The position numbers and the translations under genes are program-made. Below the pieces are notes generated by a model. That model saw only the letters and a program-made list of their open reading frames with translations, was not told where the DNA came from and searched no databases. Positions 39,478 through 47,945 of a DNA stretch of 49,668 nt are shown piece by piece. Within the stretch, counting starts at the first letter, position 1, and each line of letters begins with the position of its first letter. Source of the DNA: Azotobacter chroococcum (GTDB taxonomy: Bacteria > Pseudomonadota > Gammaproteobacteria > Pseudomonadales > Pseudomonadaceae); the NCBI RefSeq assembly GCF_004339665.1, contig NZ_SMMU01000026.1, forward strand, positions 1-49,668, given 5' to 3'.

Positions 39478-39584
39478 GTAAGACGGCGCACATTATTCAA
39501 ATTCGGCCGCTTGAGCTCAAGCCCCGCAGCGCCGAATCCGGAAACTTTTTTCCGCGTTTCAGGCAGTTGCGGCATCCGGCGGCG

Positions 39585-40421
39585 TCAGAGCCGTTCGATG
39601 CGCTCGTCGTGGATGGCGATCAGGCCCTGCTTGTAGAGGCCGCCGATGGCCTTCTTGAAGCTGCCCTTGCTGACGCCGAACAGCCGGGCGATCAGTTCCG
39701 GCGGGCTCTTGTCGCCGAGCGGCAGCACGCCGCCCTCCTCGTCCAGGCAGGCGAGGATACTGTCGGCCAGCTCGTCGCGGGCAGCCTGGCCGACCGGTTG
39801 CAAGGTCAGGCTGATCTTGCCGTCGTCACGCACTTCCTTGATATAGCCCTGCTCGCGCATGCCGCCGCGCAGGAACTTGAATACCTCGTTCTTGTGGATC
39901 AGCCCCCAGTGCTGGCCGTCGATGATTGCCTTGAAGCCCAGCGGGGTGGGCTCGACCACCAGCAGGTCCACCGCCTGGCCGGGCAGGTAGTGGGCCGGGG
40001 TCTTGTCCAGGTAGCGGTCGAGCCGCGCGGTGGCGACGATGCGCCGGGTGCGCGGGTCGAGGTAGACGTGGACCACGCAGTAGTCGCCGACCTGCAGCGG
40101 GCGCTTCTCTTCGGAATGGGGCAGCAGCAGGTCCTTGGGCAGGCCCCAGTCGAGGAACAGGCCGACGCGGTTGATCTGCACCACCTTGAGGCTGGCGAAG
40201 CCGCCGACCTGGATCTTCGGCCGCAGAGTGGTGGCGATGAGCCGGTCGTCGCTGTCCAGGTAGACGAAGACGTTCAGCCAATCGCCGACCTCGCTCGGCG
40301 AATCCTTGGGCACGTAGCGCCGGGGCAGGAGGATCTCGCCGTCCGCACCGCCGTCGAGATAGAGGCCGAAGTCGGTGTGCTTGACCACCTGCAGGGAATT
40401 GAACCGCCCAATGAGTGCCAT
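39585..40421 (-). CDS. CvfB/YitL-type S1-domain RNA-binding protein
   Basis: 278 residues. The architecture is tandem S1-like beta barrels (about 1-65, 70-140 and 145-215: IGRFNSLQVVKHTDFGLYLD, GGFASLKVVQINRVGLFLDWGLPKDLLLP, VVEPTPLGFKAIIDGQHWGLIHKNEVF) and a C-terminal winged helix (SPPELIARLFGVSKGSFKKAIGGLYKQGLI). This is the standard CvfB layout. In Staphylococcus CvfB affects virulence factor mRNA levels; the role in pseudomonads is not defined. The start at 40421 has AAGG nine bases upstream and fits the family N-terminus. It is a stand-alone gene between a tRNA and a PQQ enzyme gene. Confidence 0.87.
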   Translation of the reverse strand: MALIGRFNSLQVVKHTDFGLYLDGGADGEILLPRRYVPKDSPSEVGDWLNVFVYLDSDDRLIATTLRPKIQVGGFASLKVVQINRVGLFLDWGLPKDLLLPHSEEKRPLQVGDYCVVHVYLDPRTRRIVATARLDRYLDKTPAHYLPGQAVDLLVVEPTPLGFKAIIDGQHWGLIHKNEVFKFLRGGMREQGYIKEVRDDGKISLTLQPVGQAARDELADSILACLDEEGGVLPLGDKSPPELIARLFGVSKGSFKKAIGGLYKQGLIAIHDERIERL

Positions 40422-40452
40422 CTTGAATACCTTGCTTGCCGGGGGTGGCATT

Positions 40453-41589
40453 CTACTCACGAGGCGCCAGGCCGAGGCGCAACAATTTACCGTCGGTCTC
40501 GTCGGTCAGCAGGTAGAGGTAGCCGTCCGGGCCCTGGCGGACGTCGCGGATGCGGGTGTCGAGGTCTTCGAGCAGGCGTTCCTCGTGGACGATGCGGTCG
40601 CCGTCCAGCTCCAGGCGGATCAGGCAGCGGTCGACCAGGGCGCCGATGAACAGGCTGTGCTGCCAGGCCGGGAAGCGCCCGGCATCGTAGAAGGCCATGC
40701 CGCTGATCGCCGGCGACTTCTCCCAGACGTAGTGCGGCGGCTCGGTGCCCTCGACGGTCTTGCCGCGGGCCTCGGGGATCGGCAGGAAGGAATAGTTGAT
40801 GCCGTGGGTGGCCAGCGGCCAGCCGTAGTTCCTGCCGGGCTCGGGGATGTTGATCTCGTCGCCGCCGCGCGGGCCGTGCTCGTGGGTCCAGAGCCGGCCG
40901 GTCCAAGGATTGAGCGCGGCGCCCTGCTGGTTGCGGTGGCCGTATGACCAGATTTCCGGGCGTGCGCCCTGGCGGCCGACGAAGGGGTTGTCCTCGGGCA
41001 CGCGGCCGTCCGGATACAGGCGCACCAGCTTGCCCTGCAGCTTGTCGAGATCCTGGGCGGTCGGCCGCTGGTTGTTCTCGCCGAGGGCGATGAACAGGTG
41101 GCCGTCGCGGTCGAACACCAGCCGCGAGCCGAAGTGGATGCCGGTGGAGAGCTTCGGCTGCTGGCGGAAGATCACCCGGAAATCCTCCAGCCGGCGCAGG
41201 TCCGCGGACAGCCGGCCGCGGCCCACGGCGGTGCCGGCCTGGCCGTCGTCCCCCGCTTCGGCATAGGAGAGGTAGACCAGCCGGTCCGCGGCGAACTGCG
41301 GCGACAGCGCCACGTCGAGCAGCCCGCCCTGTCCGCGGGCAAAGACCTTCGGCAGCCCGCCCAGCGGCCCGGACAATTGGCCGTCGGCGAGCAGCCGCAG
41401 GCGGCCGGGGCGCTCGGTGATCAGCATCCCCTGCCCGTCCGGCAGAAAGGCCAGGGCCCAGGGATGCTCCAGGCCGCCGGCCATCTGGTCGACCTGCAGC
41501 GGGCCCTTCTCGCTGGAATATTGGGCCGCCTGGACGGCCGGGGTCAGCAGGAGCGTGCAGAGCAGGGCGAGCAGGCAAAGACGAGGCAT
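40453..41589 (-). CDS. PQQ-dependent sugar dehydrogenase, soluble periplasmic type
   Basis: 378 residues with signal peptide MPRLCLLALLCTLLLTPAVQA. The Asd/GdhB-type propeller is marked by LEHPWALAFLPDGQGMLITERPGRLRLL, GQGGLLDVALSPQF, LFIALGENNQRPTAQDL, SYGHRNQQGAALNP, WTHEHGPRGGDEIN (PQQ and calcium region) and SPAISGMAFYDAGRFP. It oxidises aldose sugars in the periplasm using PQQ and passes electrons to the respiratory chain. AAGGAA precedes the ATG. It is monocistronic, with a REP-like hairpin upstream at 41639. Confidence 0.88.
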   Translation of the reverse strand: MPRLCLLALLCTLLLTPAVQAAQYSSEKGPLQVDQMAGGLEHPWALAFLPDGQGMLITERPGRLRLLADGQLSGPLGGLPKVFARGQGGLLDVALSPQFAADRLVYLSYAEAGDDGQAGTAVGRGRLSADLRRLEDFRVIFRQQPKLSTGIHFGSRLVFDRDGHLFIALGENNQRPTAQDLDKLQGKLVRLYPDGRVPEDNPFVGRQGARPEIWSYGHRNQQGAALNPWTGRLWTHEHGPRGGDEINIPEPGRNYGWPLATHGINYSFLPIPEARGKTVEGTEPPHYVWEKSPAISGMAFYDAGRFPAWQHSLFIGALVDRCLIRLELDGDRIVHEERLLEDLDTRIRDVRQGPDGYLYLLTDETDGKLLRLGLAPRE

Positions 41590-41630
41590 GGTCGAGTTCC
41601 TTTCGTGAAAGAGGGGCGCAGCCACTATTA

Positions 41631-41654
41631 CTGTAGGAGCCCGCTTGCGGGCGA
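41631..41654. repeat. REP-like hairpin
   Basis: CTGTAGGAGCCCGCTTGCGGGC begins at 41631; the stem GCCCGC/GCGGGC is perfect (41639-41652). It has the TGTAGGAGC lead seen at 25791. It separates divergent genes. Confidence 0.65.
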
Positions 41655-41758
41655 TGCCTTTTCGCGGCGACGAATCGCCAGCACGCTGGCGCCTATGGGG
41701 CGGGCTCTGCGGCCACGCAGGCGAGTACAATGCCTGCCCGATTCCGAGTGCCTTCGCC

Positions 41759-42469
41759 ATGACCGATCCCATCCGCCTGTCCAAACGCCTGGTCGAGCTG
41801 AGCCACTGCTCGCGCCGGGAAGCCGAGCTGTATATCGAGGGCGGCTGGGTCAGCGTCGACGGGCGGGTCGTCGATGAGCCGCAGTTCAAGGTCGGCGACG
41901 AGGCGATCGTCCTGCATCCGGACGCCGTGGCCGCGCCGGTCGAGCCGGTGACCCTGCTGCTGCACAAGCCGGCCGGCGAGACGCTCGAGCAGGCGCTGCA
42001 GCGCCTCGGCCCGGCGACCTGGGCGGAAAGCGATCACGGCGCGCAGCGTCCACTTTCCCGACACTTCCGCAAGATCACCGCGCTGCTGCCGCTGGAACCC
42101 GCCGCCAGCGGCCTGCAGGTGTTCAGCCAGCAGCGCGGCGTGCTGCGCAAGCTGGGCGAGGAGGCCGACACGCTGGAGCAGGAGTTCGTCGTCGAGGTCG
42201 CCGGCGAGCTGGCCGCCGGCGGCCTGGAGCGGCTCAGCCACGGCCTCGACTACCGGGGCCGGGCGCTGCCGCCGTGCAAGGTCAGCTGGCAGAGCGAACG
42301 GCACCTGCGCTTCGCCCTCAAGGCGCCGCAGGCCGGGCAGATCGCGCACATGTGCCGGAGCGTCGGGCTCGAGCTGCTGGCCCTCAGGCGCATCCGCATC
42401 GGCCGCCTGGCGATGGCCAGGCTGCCGGCGGGACAGTGGCGCTACCTGGGCGAGCGCGAGCGCTTCTGA
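41759..42469 (+). CDS. S4-domain pseudouridine synthase-like protein, catalytic motif degenerate
   Basis: 236 residues. N-terminal S4 RNA-binding domain (about 5-60, RLSKRLVELSHCSRREAELYIEGGWVSVDGRVV) and a RluF/RsuA-like domain (about 70-230). The place where RluF-type enzymes have GRLDxxTxGLLLL reads LPLEPAASGLQVFSQQ: the catalytic Asp is absent, while the following SGLQVF is retained. Similar degenerate versions appear to be conserved in Pseudomonas, so it may be an RNA-binding factor rather than a synthase. It starts where the family does. Confidence in the fold is high, in catalysis low. Confidence 0.82.
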   Translation: MTDPIRLSKRLVELSHCSRREAELYIEGGWVSVDGRVVDEPQFKVGDEAIVLHPDAVAAPVEPVTLLLHKPAGETLEQALQRLGPATWAESDHGAQRPLSRHFRKITALLPLEPAASGLQVFSQQRGVLRKLGEEADTLEQEFVVEVAGELAAGGLERLSHGLDYRGRALPPCKVSWQSERHLRFALKAPQAGQIAHMCRSVGLELLALRRIRIGRLAMARLPAGQWRYLGERERF

Positions 42470-42488
42470 GTCATGGCGGCGCGACCTC

Positions 42489-43334
<846 letters not shown>

Positions 43335-43448
43335 TTACCGGGCATGCGCGGAAAGCCCCGTACTTCTAGTGCGGGGATGAATAGCGCGGAGCGCGCAGCG
43401 CTCCCTCCGTGGCTTGCCCTCCAAGCATGTCTTGTATATATAAACAGT

Positions 43449-44516
43449 ATGAAGCAGACCAAGACCCTGAAGGTTCGTGTTCGAGACAAGCACGCGCCGC
43501 TGCTGCGCCAGATGGCCCGCAGCGTGAACTTCATCTGGAACTATCTGAACGAACTCAGCTGCCGAGCCCTTCGAGAGCGCGGTCTGTTTCTGTCTGCCTA
43601 CGACATGGACCGCTACACCCAGGGCTCCGGCAAAGCGCTGGGGCTCCATTCCCAGACGCTGCAAGAGGTGTCGCGGGAGTACGCCACGCGCCGCAAGCAG
43701 TTCCGGAAGGCTCGCCTCAACTGGCGCAAGTCAGGGGGTGTCCGTTGCTCGCTGGGCTGGATTCCCTTCAAGTCGGGCGCCGTTCAATGGAAGAGCGGGC
43801 AGGTCTGTCACAACGGCCACTGCTTCAAGGTCTGGGACAGCTACGGCCTGGGCCAATACCGTTTTCGCTCGGGCAGCTTCAGCGAGGATGCGCGGGGCCG
43901 CTGGTACTGCAATGTCGTCGTCGAGGTCGATGTTCGCCCGTCGCTCGGGCAGGGGGCGGTCGGCATCGACCTGGGGCTCAAGGACGTGGCCACCTGCAGC
44001 GATGGCACGAAACTGGAGAATGGCCGCTTCTACCGCGATCTGGAGGCGAAGCTGGCAATTGCCCAGCGCGCCGGCAAGAAGGCCCGTACCCGAGCGATCC
44101 ACGCCAGGATCGCCAACCGCCGCCAGGACGCCTTGCACCAATTCAGCCGGCAACTGGTGAACCGCTACGGCGAAATCCACGTGGGGGATGTATCGCCCAC
44201 GAAACTTGTGAAGACCCCAATGGCCAAGTCGGTGCTCGATGCCGGCTGGGGCCAGTTGAAGACGCTGCTGGAATACAAGTGCGCTCACGCAGGCATCGTC
44301 TTCAGGGTGGTCGACGAGCGCTACACCTCCCAAGCCTGTTCGAATTGTGGCTGTCTGCCCGATTCGAGGCCGAAAGGTATCGCAGGACTTGGAGTAAGGG
44401 AGTGGACTTGCAGTGAGTGTGGTGTCACTCACGACCGCGATGTGAACGCGGCCAGGAACATTCTCGCGGCCGGGCATGGCCGTCCAGTAGTGGGAATCCC
44501 CTTCCTTTCCGCCTAG
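43449..44516 (+). CDS. tnpB: TnpB RNA-guided nuclease-like protein
   Basis: 355 residues from the ATG at 43449. N-terminal OrfB helix-turn-helix-like region (about 1-60, KTLKVRVRDKHAPLLRQMA), then a RuvC domain: D174 in GIDLGLKDVAT (RuvC-I), Zn finger CSNCG / CSECG (about 300-325) and D331 in HDRDVNAARN (RuvC-III). The RuvC-II Glu that usually begins the ExLN motif is not there: the strand reads IHVGDVSPTKL. A subset of TnpBs has the catalytic Glu relocated, and this protein may belong to it; the following SVLDAGWGQLKTLLEYK helix holds a Glu that could serve. No ribosome binding site is obvious. Confidence 0.85.
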   Translation: MKQTKTLKVRVRDKHAPLLRQMARSVNFIWNYLNELSCRALRERGLFLSAYDMDRYTQGSGKALGLHSQTLQEVSREYATRRKQFRKARLNWRKSGGVRCSLGWIPFKSGAVQWKSGQVCHNGHCFKVWDSYGLGQYRFRSGSFSEDARGRWYCNVVVEVDVRPSLGQGAVGIDLGLKDVATCSDGTKLENGRFYRDLEAKLAIAQRAGKKARTRAIHARIANRRQDALHQFSRQLVNRYGEIHVGDVSPTKLVKTPMAKSVLDAGWGQLKTLLEYKCAHAGIVFRVVDERYTSQACSNCGCLPDSRPKGIAGLGVREWTCSECGVTHDRDVNAARNILAAGHGRPVVGIPFLSA

Positions 44517-44552
44517 GGCGGCGAGCGTTAGCGAGAGGGAGGGGAGGATGCC
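44480..44552 (+). ncRNA. Candidate omega-RNA scaffold at the 3' end of tnpB
   Basis: TnpB systems use an RNA from the 3' end of the gene and right end. This region has a 5-bp hairpin with the stop codon in its loop and an outer pairing of pyrimidine (AATCCCCTTCCTTTCC) and purine (GAGAGGGAGGGGAGG) tracts. The guide would be the sequence just downstream of the element end, near 44550. Structure and boundaries are by eye. Confidence 0.4.
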
Positions 44553-44623
44553 AACTCTTGGCAATCCTGTCTGCTTGCCAGCGGATCTGCGCCCATCGCC
44601 GCCCCGGCTGCCATACTGTCGGC

Positions 44624-45373
44624 ATGGTCAGCGCCACTTTCCGCTTCTACGAGGAGCTCAACGATTTCCTGCCGTCCGAGCGGCGGCGGCAGGCGTTCAC
44701 CTGCGGCTGTGCGCGGGCGGCGACGGTCAAGCACATGATCGAGGCGCTCGGCGTGCCACACACCGAGGTGGAGCTGGTGCTGGTCAACGGCGAGTCGGTG
44801 GACTTCACCCGGCAGCTGCGCGACGGCGACCGGGTGGCGGTCTACCCCCGCTTCGAGGCGCTGGACATCACCCCGCTGCTCAAGGTGCGCCCCCATCCGC
44901 TGCGGGAGCTGCGCTTCATCGCCGACGCCCACCTCGGCGGGCTGGCCAACCTGCTGCGCATGTGCGGCTTCGACACCCTCTACGACAACCATTACGAGGA
45001 CAGCCAGATCGCCACCCTCGCCGCCGAGCAGCGGCGCATCGTGCTGAGCCGCGACCGCGAACTGCTCAAGCGGCGCATCGTCGACCACGGCTGCTACGTG
45101 CACGCCCTGAAGCCGGCCCTGCAGCTGCGCGAGCTGTTCGAGCGGCTGGACCTCGCGCGCAGCGCACGGCCGTTCAGCCTGTGCCTGCACTGCAACCTGC
45201 TCCTGCACGAGATCGCCGCGGAACAGGCCAGGCCGCGTTTGCCGCCGCGGATCGCCGCCCTCTACTCGCGCTTTTTCGCCTGCGATGCCTGCCAGCGTCT
45301 TTACTGGGAGGGTTCACACTGGCGCAGCATGCGCGTGCTGCTGGCCCCCCTGCTGGACGCCCCGCCGGCTTAG
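44624..45373 (+). CDS. Mut7-C RNase-domain protein with N-terminal ubiquitin-like domain
   Basis: 249 residues. N-terminal ubiquitin/ThiS-like domain (about 1-80; RATVKHMIEALGVPHTEVELVLVNGESVDF) and C-terminal Mut7-C PIN-like RNase (about 95-240) with FIADAHLGGLANLLRMCGFDTLYDN, VLSRDRELLKRR and a Cys cluster CLHCN / CDACQRLYWEGSHW. The paired Asp residues fit a metal-dependent ribonuclease. Substrate unknown. The stop codon TAG is made from the TA target of the MITE at 45373, so the original C-terminus may have been different. No strong ribosome binding site. Confidence 0.85.
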   Translation: MVSATFRFYEELNDFLPSERRRQAFTCGCARAATVKHMIEALGVPHTEVELVLVNGESVDFTRQLRDGDRVAVYPRFEALDITPLLKVRPHPLRELRFIADAHLGGLANLLRMCGFDTLYDNHYEDSQIATLAAEQRRIVLSRDRELLKRRIVDHGCYVHALKPALQLRELFERLDLARSARPFSLCLHCNLLLHEIAAEQARPRLPPRIAALYSRFFACDACQRLYWEGSHWRSMRVLLAPLLDAPPA

Positions 45374-45637
45374 GGTCTGTTGGCGTTTTGGCGTAGGCTG
45401 CGACGGCGGCCCGTTTGGCGCAGAACAAGGAACGAGGAGAGAAGTTTGGTCATTCCAAATGAACGACGAGTGACGCCGTGCTGCGCCAAACGGGCCCCGT
45501 CCCTTCGGGTTGCGCGTCAAATGCCGCCATGCGGCGTTGCGGGTCTTGGCAAGGGAGTGACCATTGCCGGCGCCCCGCGCCTTGCCTGGCGGCATTTGAC
45601 GCGGCAACGCGGCTCACGCCAAAGCGTCAACAGACTC
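45373..45637. mobile_element. Full-length MITE copy 2, TA-flanked
   Basis: 265 bp. Terminal inverted repeats GGGTCTGTTGGCGTTTTGGC (start) and GCCAAAGCGTCAACAGACTC (end) match in 17 of 20 positions and are flanked by TA on both sides (45371-72, 45638-39). An internal stem CCCGTTTGGCGCAG / CTGCGCCAAACGGG encloses about 60 bp. The element is non-coding. Its GGGTCTGTTG end resembles the IS5-type end at 97-106. The remaining gap to 45726 holds only the upstream region of the patatin gene. Confidence 0.82.
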
Positions 45638-45726
45638 TAAGGTACGCTGTTGGTCTGCTGCCGGGTGAAAGAAGCGGATTTTGCCTGTCTGAAGCGGATA
45701 CCTTTTTTCAAGCGCAGGGAGGCACC

Positions 45727-46749
45727 ATGTTCTTTCGTTCGCGCAACAACCGCCCATCCGTGGGCCTCGCCCTGCAGGGCGGCGGCGCCCACGGCGCCTT
45801 CACCTGGGGCGTCCTGGACGCGCTGCTGGAGGACGGCAGACTCGACTTCGCGGGCGTCAGCGGCACCAGCGCCGGGGCGATGAACGCGACCGTGCTGGCC
45901 CACGGCCTGCTGCAGGGCGGGCGCGACGGCGCGCGCGAGGCGCTGGCCAGCTTCTGGCAGGCGGTGGCCGGCAGCGCGCCCCTGCTCAACGCCGGCGCCA
46001 ACATCCGCAGCGGCTATCCAGCGACCAGCCTGAAGATGATGCTTTACTGGACCCAGGTGCTATCGCCGCGCCAGCTCAATCCGCTGAACGTCAATCCACT
46101 GCGCGACATCCTCGTCTCGCTGGTCGATTTCGAGCGCCTGCGCGCGGCCTGCCCGGTCGAGCTGTTCATCGCCGCGACCAATGCCAACACCGGCCGCCTG
46201 CGGCTGTTCCGCAGCCATGAGCTGAGCGAGGACTGCGTACTGGCCTCGGCCTGCCTGCCGACCTACCACCATACCGTGGAGATCGACGGCGAGCCGTACT
46301 GGGACGGCGCCTTCTCGGCGAATCCGGCGGTGTTTCCGCTGGTCTACGAGTGCAGCGCGAGCGACATCCTGCTCGTCCTGCTCACGCCCATGGCCCACGG
46401 CCGGACGCCGCAGAGCGTCGAGGAGATCCGCCGCCGCGCGCAGGAGCTGGCGTTCAAGTCCACCTTCCTGCGCGAGATGCACAGCCTCGCCCAGGCCCGC
46501 GAACACGCCGCCCGCACGCTGCTGCCCCTGGGCCGCCTGGAGCGGCGCCTGAACCAGACCCACCTGCACATGATCGCCGACGACGCGCTGATGGGCCGGC
46601 TCGCCGCGGAATCGAAGATGACCACCAGCCAGCCCTTTCTGGAAATGCTCCGCGACCAGGGCCGCCTACAGGCCATCGCCTGGCTGGAAAGCCATTACCG
46701 AGCAGTGGGACGGCGTTCCTCGGTGGACATCGCCGCCGTGTTCCTCTGA
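45727..46749 (+). CDS. Patatin-like phospholipase
   Basis: 340 residues. Oxyanion GLALQGGGAHGAF, catalytic Ser in GTSAGAMN (S48), and catalytic Asp in YWDGAFSANP (D193) form the complete Ser-Asp dyad. There is no signal peptide or membrane segment. GGGAGG stands before the ATG at 45727. The C-terminal 140 residues are helical and basic (RLERRLNQTHLHMIADDAL) as in bacterial patatins such as RssA-type. It is likely an acyl hydrolase with unknown lipid. The 3' end overlaps the convergent SBP-like gene by 84 bases. Confidence 0.9.
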   Translation: MFFRSRNNRPSVGLALQGGGAHGAFTWGVLDALLEDGRLDFAGVSGTSAGAMNATVLAHGLLQGGRDGAREALASFWQAVAGSAPLLNAGANIRSGYPATSLKMMLYWTQVLSPRQLNPLNVNPLRDILVSLVDFERLRAACPVELFIAATNANTGRLRLFRSHELSEDCVLASACLPTYHHTVEIDGEPYWDGAFSANPAVFPLVYECSASDILLVLLTPMAHGRTPQSVEEIRRRAQELAFKSTFLREMHSLAQAREHAARTLLPLGRLERRLNQTHLHMIADDALMGRLAAESKMTTSQPFLEMLRDQGRLQAIAWLESHYRAVGRRSSVDIAAVFL

Positions 46750-47589
46750 GTGGCCATGGTGCGGGCACGCCGCGTGCGGCACGGCGCTTTCCTTGCGGAC
46801 GGCCCGCTTGCGCGCGGAGGCGGACAGCTCCAGCTGGTAGCGCTGGAAGATGGCGCCGATGGTGCCGTCGGCGATCAGCTCGTCCAGGCCCCGCTCGAAG
46901 GCCTCGAACTTTTCCGGCGAAACCCGCTCCCGGGAGAAGGCGATGGCGTAGCCCACCTCCTTGAACAGGCCGACCTCGCGGACGTTGCGCAGCTGGTGCT
47001 GCTCGATCAGGCGGCGGGCGATGCTGGGATTCATGACCACCATGCCATTGCCGAAACGCCCCGCATCGAGCTTGCGCATCAGCCGCAGGTTGTCGCTCTC
47101 CAGGTAGACATGGGCCGAGGGAACCCCCTGGATATGCTGGCGTACCACATTGGCCGTGCCGGAGGGCCCCAGCGTGTAGAGGTCGCGGCGTTCCCCGGGC
47201 TGCGGGCGCCAGCCCTGCGCAGAATTGGAGCGATGGGCATAGAGGTTGAGGCTGGAGTCGATCAGCACCGGACCGAAGCGTAAATCGATCGCCCGCTCGT
47301 GGGTGGGAATGACGGCGAAGACGGCATCGGTCTGCCCCTGCTCGAGCATCGCCAGGGAACGGCGCCAGGGCACCAGACCGATCGGGCAGTCGAAGTGGAT
47401 GCGGGCACAGACCGCCTGCACCGTCTCGACGAAGGGACCGCGGGCGACCGGCGGCTTCGCCCCGCTGTCGGCCTCCTTGCTGGAAAAGTCGAAAGACAGG
47501 AATTCACCGGTCACGAAGCGCAGCTCCGTGGCTTTGGCCGGCCAGGACAGCAGCAGCGTCCAGACCATCAGGAATACACGTATCGACAT
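46666..47589 (-). CDS. Periplasmic substrate-binding-like protein (SBP family 3)
   Basis: 307 residues from ATG 47589, signal peptide MSIRVFLMVWTLLLSWPAKA. An alternative TTG at 47646 would overlap the sRNA terminator and is rejected. SBP-3 pattern: ELRFVTGEFLSFDF, a domain GPFVETVQAVCARIHFDCPIGLVPWRRSLAMLEQGQTDAVFAVIP (ligand domain and the W-R pair) and FGNGMVVMNPSIARRLIEQHQL. No permease genes are adjacent, so it is an orphan that may sense rather than transport. The C-terminus beyond the fold is rich in His/Cys (PHAACPHHGHSEEHGG) and lies in the overlap with the patatin gene; it may be unselected read-through. Confidence 0.8.
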   Translation of the reverse strand: MSIRVFLMVWTLLLSWPAKATELRFVTGEFLSFDFSSKEADSGAKPPVARGPFVETVQAVCARIHFDCPIGLVPWRRSLAMLEQGQTDAVFAVIPTHERAIDLRFGPVLIDSSLNLYAHRSNSAQGWRPQPGERRDLYTLGPSGTANVVRQHIQGVPSAHVYLESDNLRLMRKLDAGRFGNGMVVMNPSIARRLIEQHQLRNVREVGLFKEVGYAIAFSRERVSPEKFEAFERGLDELIADGTIGAIFQRYQLELSASARKRAVRKESAVPHAACPHHGHSEEHGGDVHRGTPSHCSVMAFQPGDGL

Positions 47590-47644
47590 CGACTGACTAC
47601 CCAACCACGGGCCGAAGACGGGGGAGTCTACTTTTTCTGCGCGC

Positions 47645-47672
47645 AAAAAAAGAGGCGAGGATGACCTCGCCT
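47645..47672 (-). terminator. Rho-independent terminator of the sRNA
   Basis: Minus strand stem AGGCGAGG (47665-47672 complement) with loop TCAT and arm CCTCGCCT, followed by CTTTTTTT. It lies 56 bases ahead of the SBP-like start. Confidence 0.9.
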
Positions 47673-47782
47673 ACTCTTTCCAATCCCTTTCCCTTTTTTC
47701 CTGGCTCATCGTCCTGATGGTTCGCCATCCTGCGAAGTCCCTAGCCGTCCTCCGTGGCAGCCTGCGTCAGTCCGTCGACACG
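47645..47782 (-). ncRNA. rgsA: Probable RgsA small RNA
   Basis: Minus strand, about 138 bases by estimate: a -10-like TTAATAT (complement of 47789-47795) is followed by a GGA-rich sequence (GGCTAGGGACTTCGCAGGAT, GAACCATCAGGACGATGAGC, AGGGAAAGGGATTGGA) and a strong terminator AGGCGAGG-TCAT-CCTCGCCT-CTTTTTTT. The core AGGGACTTCGCAGGATGGCGA is what I recall as the conserved part of RgsA (Rfam P16) of Pseudomonas. RgsA depends on RpoS and indirectly on GacA, and a GacA box is present at 47946, as reported for rgsA loci. Identity rests on memory of the family; that an sRNA is here is more secure. Confidence 0.7.
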
Positions 47783-47878
47783 GGGGAGATATTAACGCGC
47801 AGCCCGGGCTGGACAAGAGAGCGAAGTGCCGCCCCTGCATCGCAGGCCGAGCCAGGAACACGGTTGAAAATTATTATT

Positions 47879-47891
47879 TTTCAATAATTTG
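47879..47891. promoter_or_regulatory. Candidate IHF site upstream of the sRNA
   Basis: TTTCAATAATTTG fits WATCAA-N4-TTR with one mismatch. It sits in the AT-rich block (47863-47902) between the GacA box and the -10-like element, as IHF does in rsmZ-type promoters. Confidence 0.35.
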
Positions 47892-47945
47892 CAAATTAGA
47901 TAGCATTTTGCCTTCATGCTTGGCAACCACCCGACCTACAAGCCC

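Larger units (their letters stand above)
43350..44552 (+). mobile_element. IS1341-type (IS200/IS605 superfamily) element with TnpB only
   Basis: Boundaries are approximate. The left end has two hairpins: CCCCGTACT-TCT-AGTGCGGGG (43356-43376, 9-bp stem with one G-T pair) and GGAGCGC-GCA-GCGCTCC (43388-43404). The right end has CCGCC-TAG-GGCGG (44509-44521), in which the tnpB stop is the loop, and a longer pairing between ATCCCCTTCC (44496 on) and the G-rich tail up to 44549. No tnpA gene is present, so it needs a partner in trans to move. The right end is the expected location of the guide omega-RNA. Confidence 0.75.

Noticed and set aside
47590-47646. TTG start at 47646 for the SBP-like gene
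   Set aside because: It would place the start in the T run of the sRNA terminator and put 19 hydrophilic residues ahead of the signal peptide.
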